The notes below the pieces were generated by a model that worked only from the letters and a program-made list of their open reading frames with translations, had not been told where the DNA came from and searched no databases. A DNA stretch of 64,000 bases from Adiantum capillus-veneris. Lineage: Eukaryota; Streptophyta; Polypodiopsida; Polypodiales; Pteridaceae. The stretch spans positions 83,171,881 through 83,235,880 of the forward strand of contig CM043957.1 of assembly GCA_014529385.2 (NCBI GenBank), written 5' to 3'. This document shows, in pieces, positions 1 through 11,599 of this stretch (its first letter is position 1; the number at the start of each line of letters is the position of its first letter). The position numbers were made by a program, and so were the translations under genes.

Positions 1-480
1 GCAATATGTATACATCTTTAACTCACAATGTTGATCGCGATTCTTTGTGTGTGAAGAACCAATAAATGTTTCAAAAGAGCTGTTGTTCATAGGTGCTCTC
101 CTAATCAATCTCGTCTCCATACACATCCTTGACATACCTGAGCGTAAACAGTTGGGTGAGCGTAAAGACAACGAACACATAAGCGGAAAGAATTCGTAGC
201 AATTAGAAAGTAGAAGCTCGCTAGAAGAAACATTTGGATTTTGCACACGTCACATGATGGCTCCGTGGGGAGCTGCAAAAAAAGATGTATATCAGAAACA
301 GAAGCACACAAAATTTTCCAAAACGAGCACACACGGAGAGAGAGAGAGAAGCGGACACCTAATAAAGTATTTTTTCCACGTGCTTGGTACCAGAATTGGA
401 CCAAACGCTAAGGCGGCTACTTGGTAGGCCAAAAATCATTAGAGAGGAAACCTCTCGCTGATTATCCACGATAATTAGCC
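1..480. other. Intergenic sequence, nothing recognised
   Basis: A 99-codon open frame on the minus strand (105-404) has no motif or compositional support and is probably chance. No repeat structure, RNA gene or transposon terminus was recognised. Base composition is more balanced than in the strongly AT-rich stretch that follows. Confidence 0.4.
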
Positions 481-2000
481 TAATCCATTTTTAATTAGCA
501 AAATTATGCTAATTTATCTCTATTTTCTTAATCAATCTAATTAATTAAGAAGATTAAACTTATCTACAATCTAAACTAATCTTTTAACTCTTAATATTCT
601 ATTGATTAATTAGATTAAGATTAGAGATATTAATCTAATTAATTATTAAGCCATATTAAGATTGAAATTAATCTTTTTATACTTAAGTTAAGGGTAATTA
701 TACTAATTAAACTTAGATTAGTATAAGATAATTATCAGAGCTGTATTAGACTGTTAAGAAGCTAGGAAAAATATATTTGAAATTTTAGATTAGCTTTTGT
801 AATTAATTAGGCAGAAATTAGCTGTTTTTAGTCAAAAAATTGATGGGAAACCTACTTAATTAACTCAAAAGTTCTTAAGCTAATATCACACTTAGGAAAA
901 TTTTAGGAACACTAAGGTAAATTACTCATTAATCAAAAATTAATCTAAGTATTTAATTAAGCTGAAATTAGCTATTTTGAGCCACAAATTAAAGGAAAAA
1001 TTAGTAAAAAAAGTTAGATAATTATGTGTTATTTATCAAAGTTATTTTACATTATAATTAAGCTGTAATAATTATCTTAAGGCTAGAAAGTTAGTTTAAC
1101 TATTTTTCTAAGCCAAAAGAGACTAGTTCTAGCTAAAAGTAAAAGGGGGAAATTAGTAAATCAAGTTAGATAATTATGTGTTATTTATTAAAGTTAGTTT
1201 ACATTATAATTAAGCCATAAAATTTATCTTAAGGTTAAGAATTTAGTTCAACTATTTTTCTAAGCCAAAACATATAAGTTCTAGCTAAAATCAAAAGAGG
1301 AAAATTAGTAAATCAAGTTAGATAATTATGTGATATTTATCAGAGCTGTTTTATATTGTAAGTAAGTAGAGATAATTAGCTTAATGTCAGAAAGTTAATC
1401 TAGGTATTTATTTTTGCCTAAACAATCTAATTTTAATTAAAAATGAAAGGGTGAAATTAGATAACTAATTTTTATTTTTACAAGTTAATTATCAATGTCA
1501 GGAAATACCATTATCTACCTATGATAAATATAACATTATTAGTTAGCTAGTTTAAGTAGCTATAATTGATCAAAAACCCTGTTTTTATTTGAAGATTGAT
1601 TAGGATAAATAGAATCTACTGTCAAAAGTCTTTAGAAAAATCGTTGTAAGTGTAAACCATTGGTTTAAAGATGAGGAAATGTAATCTTTAAGAGAAAACA
1701 AATATAATAAATACTAAGCTTAAAATAGGCAGATTTCAAGGTTAATAAAGATGGGGAAATTAGGTAAAAGATGTATAAATTTATAAGAAAATTACGGGAG
1801 CTTAGAAAACCCTTCAGGAAGCTACACTAAAGATATCTTGTCCATATAAGAAATTAAGAAATTACAAGTTCAAGAAATTACCCTTTTGGATGACAAATTA
1901 AACCTTGATTGGGTTAGAAGAAGAATTAGATTGAATACGAAGGTTAAGTCTAGCTTTTGGATTATTTACTTGATAATTAAACGTCCTTTTTTATAAGGAT
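480..2000. other. AT-rich non-coding tract
   Basis: The stretch is dominated by TTAATTA, AATTAG and TTAGATAATTA words and has no long open frame. It holds a short tandem array (separate entry) and otherwise nothing recognisable. It could be old decayed intergenic repeat DNA. Confidence 0.6.
1000..1460. repeat. 152-bp tandem repeat, about three copies
   Basis: The word GTTAGATAATTATGTG recurs at about 1013, 1165 and 1317, so the period is 152 bp twice over. Each unit then continues with ATTTATC/T-A-A-GTTA, an AATTAAGC segment, a TTATCTTAAGG segment and CTAAGCCAAAA. A more degenerate fourth unit may follow near 1450. Units differ by scattered substitutions, so the array is not very recent. Confidence 0.7.
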
Positions 2001-2008
2001 AAGAAATC

Positions 2009-2197
2009 ATGGCACCCAAAAGGACCCAAGCAAATCCTACTTTTGATGATGAGGGTAGTGTTCCTAAACGAACTAGAGCGTCGCACGACAATGAAGCCAT
2101 GCCTAGTAGTAGGCCCACTAAAGAGAGCGTTCAGGCCCCGATGCTACAACAAATTCCTGATCAGTCCCAGGTGGGTCTTTGTGATAATTTAGTTTAG
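2009..2197 (+). CDS. Short open frame, possible N-terminus of a decayed gag
   Basis: This 62-codon frame starts in a good plant initiation context (an A at -5, GC after the ATG). It encodes a hydrophilic protein rich in K, R, T, P and S that begins MAPKRTQANP. A basic, proline-rich start of this kind is common at the N-terminus of plant gypsy Gag proteins, but no gag core domain follows in any frame. It ends at a TAG just after a GTGGGT that could be a splice donor. Real coding status is uncertain. Confidence 0.2.
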   Translation: MAPKRTQANPTFDDEGSVPKRTRASHDNEAMPSSRPTKESVQAPMLQQIPDQSQVGLCDNLV

Positions 2198-3314
2198 CCA
2201 ATTCAACTTTTTCTTTAATTGTTAACATTGCATACGTAAAGTAAGGAATTAGAAAAAGTAGAACTGGTCGAAACGGAAGACACCTTCCAAGAAACCCACG
2301 AGCACTTGTTTGTAAATTAGGAAGGAAATGTTTGGGATAAGGCTGGTTGACTTAGGAAAGAATGATTGGTCATCCTTAAGATAGCTTGTCTCGCGACCCC
2401 TCTGATTCCTTGGAATATTTTCAGTTCAGGTGATGAGTAATGATGGCTGGTCAGCCATGGATGAGTGGGTTTTCCCCATGTACGTGGAGTGTGTACCTCC
2501 TACAATTGTATGTTTGTGGATAAAACTTAGGATACCGTTTTTATCCTATGGGAACTGCCCGGTTGTCTGGGCAATTGGTACCGGCGTATGGGCGTCCCAA
2601 ACTTTTGGGTGATGGGTTTCCACCCTGTTTATGAATAAGGAAGGGTGTTGTTTGTTCACCCATGTATAGGTGTGGGAGTACGTGTCAAGATTTTTCAAAA
2701 TATATTATAAGTGACTGTACCTTGTCTTAAGTCTAAAGATGTTTGTTCTCTAAAAGACTATTTTCAAATGCTGATTTCAATGACTTGTATTAATGAATAA
2801 CTGTGATGAAAATTTAAAAAGAAATCCATTATTTTAAGTGTTAAAACACATGTGGTAGTAATTAGGAAACAATAGGAGAGTGCGGGGTGGTAAGTGGGGA
2901 TTGACTAAGGTTGTCAATCATCGACGGTTGGACCTGATTAGTCAGGTAACTATTTATTCCTGCGCACTAAAAGCATTTAGTAAACTTCTCCAACTAGAAG
3001 AGGAGTTCACCAGCGCTGTGCCCTCACATCTGTTAGGGGGAAAAAAGCGTCAGTTGAGAATACCTTAGCCCAAATTGTTGAAGTTATAGGACTGAAACAG
3101 TCTTAGATTTTTAAATATTCTCTCATTTTCACTCTGAGACAGGACTAGATCTTTCTTCTAGGGCTATAGACCCAAGCAATTGTCAATGGTAAAGGTCTAT
3201 TCCCTGGGTTTTTCTTGTTTAAAGACTCTGACTTTCAATAGGCCTAGAGACCAGTCAAGGACCCCATCCCAATCTTGGTCTTGGTGGGTTGGGGATCTCA
3301 CAGAGAGAGAGGTG
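2198..3314. other. Non-coding stretch, possibly an old LTR region
   Basis: There is no convincing coding region; the 60-83 codon frames here are random or microsatellite-driven. Short direct and inverted words (ACTGCCCGG/TTGTCTGGGCA, GGTACCGG) and the PBS-like sequence further downstream suggest LTR or leader sequence of a decayed retroelement. I could not find a matching second LTR in the window. Confidence 0.25.
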
Positions 3315-3415
<101 letters not shown>

Positions 3416-3499
3416 GGTAGGACACATGTAGCAACTCTCTGCCTGATCACCTTCTTTTCCCTCATCAAAACATGATCGTTGAAGGGCCCTCAAGATCTG

Positions 3500-3670
3500 G
3501 GTTGCTCGTGTGAGCATTGAGCATTGAGCATTGAGCAAGAATGGTCCATTGTGTCTGTTTTTGTCTTGCTACCTCTATCTCTCTCAACTCTCTCACAGCC
3601 AGAAGCCCAATGCTTTCTCAATCAAACCAGGACAACTGCGAACTTCGACATTTTTGGTGAACCCGATGCG
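3500..3670 (+). other. Short GAGCATT tandem repeat and PBS-like sequence
   Basis: The 7-mer GAGCATT is repeated about three to four times around 3512-3538. Further on (about 3646-3664) the sequence TTTTTGGTGAACCCGATG resembles the primer-binding site that follows the 5' LTR of plant gypsy elements. The same layout of T-run then TGG..CC is seen in the real PBS at 21101-21118. No LTR pair was found, so this is only suggestive. Confidence 0.25.
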
Positions 3671-3798
3671 AAATTGACCGGGGTGAGAGAGTGAAGATGG
3701 AGCCATAGCAAGAGGTGTAGGAGGTTTTATAAAAACTTTCAAGAATCAGTCTGGGGTACTTCTCCGAATAGGTACAAAATACACCGGACTTTGCAAAA

Positions 3799-4270
3799 TT
3801 GATGCATATGATTGAATCGTGGTTAGAATCGTGGTTAATCGATGCACGAACACATGAATTAAAGCAGAAGAAATTAGAAGATGATATGGAAGAGGCATTA
3901 GCTACTATGTACACTAAATGCAATATGTTCAAGTGCTATGATCCGATGGGATACCTTTTTATGAGATGGAGATGCGGGCTCGTCAAGTTCCATAGGACCT
4001 TATGGCGAAATTGTTTAAGCGGTTGGCTATTCCAAGTTTGACTGCACATGTAGAAGATCTTTCCACGGAATGTGCAGATTATTGGGAGTATTTTAAGAAG
4101 TGGTTTTGCGTACTAGTAATGAATATATGGCAAGCAAAAAGGAATATGATGATAAACAGACACCAAACTAGAAGAATTTTGGAAACAAGTTTGTGTGAAA
4201 TTAGCAGCAGAGAAAGATGCCTTGGGAGATGCCTTGGGAGATGTTGCACAAATTGGATGCTCTAATGAGC
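3799..4270 (+). pseudogene. Decayed coding relic, unidentified (possibly gag)
   Basis: Two overlapping frames (3799-4041 and 4002-4265) give hydrophilic, glutamate- and lysine-rich protein such as LKQKKLEDDMEEALATMY and then LFKRLAIPSLTAHVEDLS. They read like one former gene broken by a frameshift near 4000-4040. The relic lies about 150 bp after a PBS-like site, so a gag is possible, but no zinc knuckle or capsid motif is visible. Not recognised as a known family. Confidence 0.25.
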
Positions 4271-4579
4271 ATGCCAAAAGACAAATTGTGTTCCCAATTA
4301 CCAACACAGTTTGGGTGTTTTCTCTTGATTCAACATAGGTTTCCATGTATTACAAAGAATACAGGTGCTATGAGCTCGACACAAAGCTTAAACTCGGTGG
4401 ATCCAAAGAAAACTTGAAGTAAATTTAACATGGTTGCATGGAGTTGGGGCTAAGATACGATCTTATGTTGTGTAAAGATTGCAGAATGCGCACACATTAT
4501 GGGTTTTTGCAACCACCTATGTCGAAAGAGTTTTATGTTCCTCCAATGTTTGGATAGTTTCTTCTTATTATGTTTGATC

Positions 4580-5250
4580 TAGGAGGGCAAAATGATATAT
4601 ATGGCTTTCGGTAGGGCATGTCTATGTGCCAAGACACAAGGGTTTTGTTGGGTAAAAGGTCTTCAAAATTTGATGAAGTTGGCACATATCGGAGAATGTG
4701 CAAGTTTAGAGGGGGTTGATGCCATGCCGCTTTGCAGGCATGGGATGAAAGACAAGGATCTCCATGCATTTTTGATCTATTCCACATTTTCTTATGACAT
4801 CAAATTGACTAAAATGTATGCTAATTGTGGGTTTTGGAACCATTAGATGAGGTGTCATTCCTGCAAGACAAGGTGCAGTGACACTGTCAAAACGAGAGTT
4901 TATAGGATAAAAGCGTAGTGCTTGACCCACTCTCCAAGCATATCTTTATGGCTCATCAATCACAGTCCAAACAAGAAAGATATGGGCAGTATAAGAATTC
5001 TCGGGGCCAGTTCAGTTCTTTTTGGGCCAGGTTTGAGATGCATGCTAGGTGATCAATTTTTGGGTGTATGCATCTTGTATGTTTTGCACTTCCAAAATAA
5101 GTAACATGCTTGAGGAGTTGGAGTTGATTGCGGGATATGCCAAACATGGCAGTGACAAGGAAATTTGGGATGTAGTGATAGCAACACTTTGGTCGACATG
5201 TAAGCTAATTGTGGTGTGCTTGAGGAGAGAGGGCGTTCGCCCATAACTAT
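4580..5250 (+). pseudogene. PPR-protein relic
   Basis: Three plus-strand frames together carry recognisable pentatricopeptide-repeat wording. ECASLEGVDA is followed by KMYANCGFW (compare ACASLE.. and MYAKCG in plant PPR proteins), then LELIAGYAKHGSDKEIWD, then LRREGVRP (compare MQREGVKP). These come in the order expected of PLS-type PPR repeats. Several stops and frameshifts separate them, so the copy is dead. Intact relatives are organellar RNA-binding proteins. The same wording at 27.3, 28.4, 44.4 and 45.7 kb shows scattered PPR fragments. Confidence 0.6.
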
Positions 5251-6393
5251 GGACCTCCATGGCCACCCAATGGATTGGAGGGGGGGAGATGCTATCAAAG
5301 AAACATGTTGTGTCTAGCAATGCTTTGGTGATTATGTATGCTGCCCAAAGGGGTAAAAGAGGAGGTCTACTATCGTCGTCTTTTTTTTGGGGTGTAAATG
5401 ACACACACTATAAAAAAGGAGAAAACGGGGGGGGGGGAGTAAAGCCAAGGGACGGTCACAGTGTGGTGATTGTCATTGTGGATGCATGCAAAAAGGAAAA
5501 AAAGGAGAGGCGAATGGCTTGCTTTTAGTCAGGAGATTAAAAAAAAAGAGAGAAGGAAAGGAAAGCGCCGACGATGGAGAAAGGGAAAAGAAGAAGAAAG
5601 AAAAGAAGGAGCAAAGGAGAAGAACAAGGTGAAAATTCACGGTGGCCTAAAGGAGGACAAAAGACTGGGGAATGGCAATGTTAAGGTTGGTTACAAGGTA
5701 GCATAATGTATGTTGTGGAATGATCAAACCAATACATGAAGTTGGTCTCTGATTCATAGTTGGAGATTGTTGAGCTAGCCCAAATGTGGTATAAAGATTC
5801 ATGGATAGTTGTAACATCTGTTATTGATTGTATAATGCTAAATTTATTTAGGAAAGAGGAAAGGCGATTGTAGGAAGTGTTAGGAACTTTAATGTCAATG
5901 TTGAAGTTATGGCAAGGTAATAATTGGAATTTCCACAATGTGTTGTTCAGGCAATGACGTTAACACATCCATTAGTATGCAATATGTCAATTCTTGGATG
6001 AGAGATACTTGCATAATCAAAGTGGATGAGTGTCTTTTGGTGGAGAATTGAGATGCCCATTTTTCCATTAAATTGGTGTTGTAGAAAGCGTGGTATTGCA
6101 TGTGGTATTTTTTTGTTAGCCTTGTCTCTTGAAAACAGAGTACATGTGATTCCATTAGGATGGAATTTGTTGTAATCTTTGTTATGTGTTTATTGAAGGA
6201 GACAATGTGTAGAGATTGAATGATAACATGTGTGTTTGAGTAAGCTTCTAATGGATTTTGGGCGGAGATCCATTTAGCTTGTACTTGTAGGCAATGTAAT
6301 TCTTCCAACACAGTTTGGTCAACTTTGATATGGGAAAGCTATATTCTTTTGAGCAGGTACATGTTTGTAATGAAATATGGCTATAACATTAAT
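5251..6393. other. Intergenic, purine-rich then unremarkable
   Basis: From 5340 to 5690 the plus strand is strongly purine-rich (GAAAAAAGGAGAGG, AAGAAGAAAG) with a run of nine G near 5430; open frames here are lysine/arginine low complexity. From 5700 to 6393 no gene, repeat or terminus was recognised. Confidence 0.5.
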
Positions 6394-6491
6394 TGTAGTG
6401 GAAATGAAATAACAATAGTGACTCATTCCCTTTAAGAGGATTCGTAGAAGAGTAATTGATTGAAGGTAGGAAAATGAACACCAGACCTAAT

Positions 6492-6492
<1 letters not shown>

Positions 6493-6571
<79 letters not shown>
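6493..6571. repeat. (GA)n microsatellite in the Gypsy-A LTR
   Basis: About 39 GA units near the outer end of the LTR. The related solo LTR has only a short AGAGAGAGA at the corresponding place, so expansion happened after insertion or on this lineage. Confidence 0.9.
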
Positions 6572-6575
<4 letters not shown>

Positions 6576-6602
6576 ACAACATTTGAGAATTACTTGGAGC
6601 CG

Positions 6603-6944
6603 CTCCCCCCTCCAAAAGGCTTTTGTACTATAGATTCTCCCATGTAGAGATACTTGGTACAATACAAGATTGATGTTCCTTGAGACCTCATTTGTGCAAT
6701 AAAGATGGAAATCTTCATGCACCAAGATAATGCTTTTAAATATCTTACCAAAGCATAAACTTATCCCTGGCCTCTCCCCCCTCCAAAAGGCTTTTGTACT
6801 ATAGATTCTCCCATGTAGAGATACTTGGTACAATACAAGATTGATGTTCATTGAGACCTCATTTGTGCAATAAAGATGGAAATCTTCATGCACCAAGATA
6901 ATGCTCTTAAATATCTTACCAAAGCATGAACTTATCCCCGGCCT
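6603..6944. repeat. 171-bp tandem duplication inside the LTR
   Basis: Two adjacent near-identical units start at about 6603 and 6774 with CTCCCCCCTCCAAAAGG. Both continue through TTTTGTACTATAGATTC and end near CTTATCCC. Differences are a few single bases. The solo LTR at 12291-23066 has one unit only. Confidence 0.85.
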
Positions 6945-7237
6945 CAGTCCCAAGACCTCAAACACCTTCGAAGGTGGAGAGAGCTAGCAGGGAATGAGGG
7001 TAGGGAAGAGGAAGAAGTGATAACATACGAGAAAGAAGTAGTGTCCTCTCATACAATTACTCATAGAGCTTAGCATAGCATAGTAACATAGTAAAGGAGA
7101 TGAAGAAGATGGCAAGCATAGCATTGAAGCATGGCTATTGGTTGGATTTGCACTCCATAGCCAAGAGTTGTTGGTGTAGGCTCTCAACTTCTCAAGCTTG
7201 AAGAAGGAGATGGATTTCTTGTAGAACACACCATGAG

Positions 7238-7240
<3 letters not shown>

Positions 7241-7311
<71 letters not shown>
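7241..7311. repeat. (GA)n microsatellite in the Gypsy-A LTR
   Basis: About 35 GA dinucleotides. The homologous position in the solo LTR (about 22100-22130) instead has a GT-rich stretch. Confidence 0.9.
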
Positions 7312-7313
<2 letters not shown>

Positions 7314-8251
7314 GGTATATGGTCAAGCTACCCCCCTCCTTGCTTGGGTCGACCCCCTCTTCTAGCTCTAGCTTGCTAGCTCTAGCTTGCAAATGATTGG
7401 ACCTCCTCTAGCCTGGCCAATCACAAGCTTTGTGCATAACAAGCAACAAGGGTAGCATTAGGAGAAGTGTTCTACTTACCCCTTTGAGAGAGAGGACTTT
7501 AATATTGATTGAAATATCAATTAAATAAACTCAGTTCTCATTGGACCCCTTTAGAGGTCAACCAATAGGCTTTAGGCACGGGGAGGAGCTTGACATGTGT
7601 CCTTGTTTCCTCTTTGGACTTGGATTGCCTTGAGTGTGTGTGTGTGTGCTCTCTCTCTTGCCCCTACTTGTAGGGCTAACCCCCACTTGTTGCCTCTTTG
7701 GACTTGGCTTGCCTTGAGTGAGTGTGTGTGTGCTCTCTCTCTCTTGCCATTACTTGTAGGGCTCACCCCCGCTTGTGTAGGGATCCATGTTGACTTTGGA
7801 ACACCTCATCCCTTAAGCACCTTAGTCATGAAGCCCCTCAAGCACCTTGGTCATAAAACATGACAAGCACCTCAAGCACCTTAATCATCTAGCATGACAA
7901 CCACCTCAAGAACCTTAGTCAGCAAGCACGACAAGCACCTCAAGCTTGGGGCGGGTCCCCACTTCAATCTCAGCCCTAGCTTGCCTAAGGTCCTACGTCT
8001 AAGGACTTTTAACATTAACCTTTGGAGGTCTTTAATGAAGCTAACCCTAAGGTCTTTTAAGATCCATTAGTTGGCATTGCTCTTTGCTTAGACCATCCCA
8101 TTTGGACCCATTGCCCTTGGTCCCGTGCTAAGATAAATCTAAAATCACATATCTAGATTCTAACTCTTGTTTCCATTTATTTTCCCACATTAAATGATTA
8201 GTTTAATATGAGAAAAGCATTTGGGTTAGCTAGAGATTAGATTTTATGACA

Positions 8252-8710
8252 TTACCTCTCTCTTGAAATCATAGTCGTCCTCGACTATGAGGTAGAGAAG
8301 ATAAAGCCTTAGTCATTAGTCTATGTTTCTTAGTGGGTAGAAGATCCCTTTTTACCCTACGAAATCATTCCAAAATGGATGACTAATCCATTTAGGTCTT
8401 GGGAGTCTTAGATGCCGCAAGCATGTCTGCTCTTGAGTCCATACCATACTCCCAAAGTAGAGTGACAAATTCTACTTGGTGTTTGAGAGACGTCGTCATC
8501 ACAAACATGATTCTAAGTATGCATACTACTTTAATTTGTGCACAATTAGAGAACTAGTCTTATAAGTCATTTTTTTTCTTTTAAAATGTATTTACACTTG
8601 CTTACTCTATTGTAGCATTGTAAGAATTGACAAGGTTCATATTATCCTTAAGCCGTGTTCCTTGCATCCATCTAGCATCTTTAAAAGGATAATTTTTGAA
8701 CTTAATAAGA
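8252..8710 (-). other. Gypsy-A 3' untranslated region and PPT
   Basis: This is closely homologous, in reverse complement, to 58620-58997 at the end of Gypsy-B, including the AGACTAATGACTAAGG-like block and the CTACCTCATAGTC block. In element orientation it lies between the end of pol and the LTR and finishes with the purine-rich AAGAGAGAGGTAA that would act as polypurine tract. Confidence 0.7.
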
Positions 8711-9501
8711 TACTGTCGGATAATCTTACCATGTCTTAGTACCTTGTCTTCATGTGAAAGAATCGATTCGGGCTGAAGCACCTCTTCTTGATCTTCAATC
8801 TTGGTCGCGTCCTCAATGGTTGGTTCTTGTGGTAACTCCCCTTTGTAAGGCTTAAGTAGGCTGACATTAAAAGCATTTTGAATAAACCAATGATTGGGCA
8901 GCTTGAGTTACTAGGCCATCTCATCGATTGGTTTTATGTTTTAAAAATGACCATAGTATCTTTTTGCTTTAGCATAATACTTTTGGTGGCCCGTAGGAGT
9001 TTTGCCAGTAGTTTTCCTCAATCGAGCCTTGGGAAATTTGAGTAGGACCCAATCAATTTCCTTGAAAGCTAAGGCCCTTTTGTGCTTGTTAGCAGTATCC
9101 TTTTGCCTTTGTTGTGAGATGGATATAGCCTCTTTAATATTTTGGAAAGATTCTTGTAGTTTACTCATCGGCAATGATGATCTTCCCATGTACCTTAACT
9201 AGAAAGGGACTTTTAGGTCTTCCTTCAATGATTTTGAAAGGTGTCTTCCCCATAGTAGTATGGCCAGTGTTATTGTACGCATACTCTACAAGATGTAGGT
9301 ACTTTTCCCATTGTGAACGTTGATCTACTTCGGTAACATAGGTCTTGAGTAGATCTAGAATCGTAAGGTTGGCTATTTCTTTGGCCATCCATTTGTGGGT
9401 GACAGGCTGAAGAGAAATTAAGCATAGTACCTAGATTCTCAAAGAGACCCTTCCAAAAATTACTGGTCATTTGAGGATCTGTATCTGACACTATTGATGT
9501 T
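8711..9501 (-). pseudogene. Gypsy-A pol remnant: integrase core end and C-terminus
   Basis: Read on the minus strand, three frames give the end of a Ty3/gypsy integrase. They are [20 protein letters not shown] (DRDP..T..FW in intact copies), [14 protein letters not shown] (the YHPQTDGQ motif), VEYAYNN, and the post-core region with ISISQQRQKDTANKHKRAL, DWVLLKFPKA and YYG. They align throughout with Gypsy-B 57770-58615. Frame changes near 9390, 9270 and 8940 and loss of HPQT make it non-functional. The 5' side is cut at 9501 by Copia-1 and resumes at 26685. Confidence 0.85.
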
Positions 9502-10440
9502 TGTTAGGTTTAATGGCCATGTGGCCGACCGCCCATCACTACTTGCCACTAACCCTAAGTGTACAACTATACACTTGTGTGAGCCACTAACCCCGGGGGA
9601 TTCACTCTATATACGAAACAGGATGCCACCTGCGAGCGGACAACTTTGATAAAACCCCTATATATGACTCATATTAGGGAATATGACCCCCCTTTCTACG
9701 CTTATACAACAGTCACTAAAGAAAACTATCATACCCCTATCTTACATATAAAATTTAGGTCTCACATAATCTAATTGAGTAAAACTAGTCAAATAGTGTG
9801 TAGCATAGTGACCGGTAACATACTAAGGAACCACTTCTAATGATATGCCCTCAATGTGTCTCAGTTTGAATTTCAAACTATGTGCCAAATCAGGTTGCAC
9901 TCTGGCTACTTGTTCAATTCTGACCCATCCAAAGTTGGTGTAAATCAACAGGCTTGACCTGCTCCAATCAGCCCTTATCTATGACTGGCTTGATGCAAAA
10001 TTTTATATGTGACCTGATAAAAAACTTCCCCTAAACTCATCCGAGTTCTAGTGCACATCGCTGACCAATTGTTACAAGTAATCAACCCGGGTGAGTCCCC
10101 CCTCCCCAAATATGATACCCCCCTCCCTTATTTTTAAGCTTGAGAGGTAAATTATTGGGGGCCTACCCCTAACTTATACGCTTATGTAACCTGTAAAAAA
10201 ACCCCCTTCCCCTGCACTTACGTGGTGTGGGTAAGTTTTTCATGGTGAATCCCCCGGGGCCACTAACACTAAATACAATGTGTATTGTGCCTTAGTGCAT
10301 AAGATAAGAGAAGAAAGAAAGGGGGCATACAGTACGTTGGCTCTCCCCCTTCAACCTGTGTGTGTGGCTATGGTGGTGTGTGTGTGTGAGTGTGTGCGTG
10401 CGTATTCCTCTTCTGCTGTGCTCCCAGCTCCTCCCCATCT
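9502..10440 (+). repeat. Copia-1 5' LTR (interrupted)
   Basis: Without the 667-bp insertion and its duplicated target it is about 260 bp, like the 3' LTR at 26431-26684. The two differ by a few substitutions and by the length of the TG-rich stretch. The exact 3' edge is ambiguous by a few bases because the two copies diverge right after CCTCCCCAT. Confidence 0.85.
9592..10258. mobile_element. 667-bp non-autonomous TIR element (MULE-like)
   Basis: It has perfect 14-bp terminal inverted repeats CCCGGGGGATTCAC and GTGAATCCCCCGGG, flanked by the direct repeat GCCACTAAC at 9583-9591 and 10259-10267. The partner LTR at 26510-26530 is the empty site and holds a single GCCACTAAC, which proves insertion. 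A 9-bp duplication is typical of Mutator-like elements; if the extra G is given to the element, the duplication is 8 bp and hAT is possible. No transposase is encoded. The interior is rich in CCCCCT stretches. Confidence 0.88.
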
Positions 10441-10442
10441 TC

Positions 10443-10456
10443 TGGTATTAGAGCGG
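10443..10456 (+). promoter_or_regulatory. Copia-1 primer-binding site
   Basis: TGGTATTAGAGCGG lies just inside the 5' LTR and differs at one base from TGGTATCAGAGC, the usual plant initiator-Met tRNA complement also seen at Copia-2 and Gypsy-C. Confidence 0.85.
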
Positions 10457-11599
10457 TTTCATTCCCAAAATTGTTTCCGCGCGTGCGCACTTTCAAGAGT
10501 GCAAATAGGATTCCGATTTTGCCATTGGCAAGTTCGGCTTCCTGAGAGCGTTTCCAGGAGGTGTCATGCGGTTTTACCCCCCTTTCAGAGCCATTCAAGC
10601 CATAAGAAACCCCATCCGAGCTACGGTTCAAGAGCTGAAATTTTCAGCCCTCTCGTGGTAGTTTGTGCTGCAGTGCTTCCATAGCCAGTTATTATAGGTA
10701 CCATTGTTGTAGTTTCTTCTATTTACGAGAGCCCATGGCTCATTCGGGAGTGTGTAGCCTCTTTCGGAGTGGCCTCATACACACACATAGACTGGGAGCT
10801 TGACAGCATTGTCTTCTTCGACTACAAGTACAGGTACAGGTACAGGTACATAGAGCGGCTTGGTTAGCTTTCTTTGTTCTTCTTGACCTCGCTTTCAGCT
10901 TCGGGCTTACGACATTGGCATCGACTCACAGGCTATAGGTTTAAGTGCTTGCGATATTATGGTTCCAGTGGGAGCAATTGTTTATGCGTACATGCATATG
11001 TTGACACTTTTGACAGTGTTTGAGCTCTTTTGAGAGCGGATTGACTCCCCGCAGGGATGTTTAGTTGCATGCACATGCATTTGACACCTGTTTGAGCTTC
11101 TTAACAGACTTGTACGTCTTTGTGGATACTACCATTGTACGCTTTTGTGGAGCCATCTTTTGGCTAGTATGGCAGTCCCGACCATTTCTAAGACTTGGTC
11201 CGGAAGATAGCCATTTCCGAGACTTGGCTATACGTTTTTCTGCATAACCTACTTTGTTGAGGGTCGATAGCATGAGGTTTTCATTGAGCTGGGGTATTCT
11301 CAAATGTGGAGACCTTCGGTGATACAGGTAGCTAGAGCATCCCTTACGAGGCCTCACCATTGGACATGTATAGAGTGGTATAGGTGCTTTTGACGCCAAG
11401 TTGGCGGTCTATGGTTAGTTTGACTGTTTATGCGCCTTAGTTGGTATCTATACAGTGTGCTTTTGAGAGACATTGCTCTCTTCTATGCTTTGTGAGTGAC
11501 ATACTTGGTCATTTTGTCTCGTATTTTGGTTGACATAGTCCCAAATACAAAGGAGACTCTACCAAAATTTTCCCAGAATCTTTTGGTAGTTTTGTCACC
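10457..11599 (+). other. Copia-1 leader
   Basis: About 1.1 kb of untranslated sequence lies between PBS and gag ATG, longer than usual for copia. It holds a short GTACAG repeat (about 10828-10850) and repeated TTTGAGAGC / TTTTGACA words but no long frame. Small frames on either strand (up to 134 codons) have no recognisable motif. Confidence 0.6.

Larger units (their letters stand above)
6394..8251 (-). repeat. Gypsy-A 3' LTR
   Basis: On the minus strand the LTR begins TGTCATAAAATC at 8251, directly after the pol/3' region of Gypsy-A and a purine tract (AAGAGAGAGG). Most of it is homologous to the solo LTR at 12291-23066: the CCTCAGTCCCAAGACCTC block, the GCCAAGAG block, the AGCACCTCAAGCACC block and the terminal TTTTATGACA all occur in both in the same order. 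The outer end is least certain; I place it at TGTAGTGGAA (6394) by analogy with TGTAATGGAA at 12291. This copy has expanded by two GA tracts and a 171-bp tandem duplication. Confidence 0.7.

Noticed and set aside
10280-10684. 134-codon plus-strand frame over the Copia-1 LTR/leader junction
   Set aside because: Runs through the TG-rich LTR end and the PBS; not a gene.
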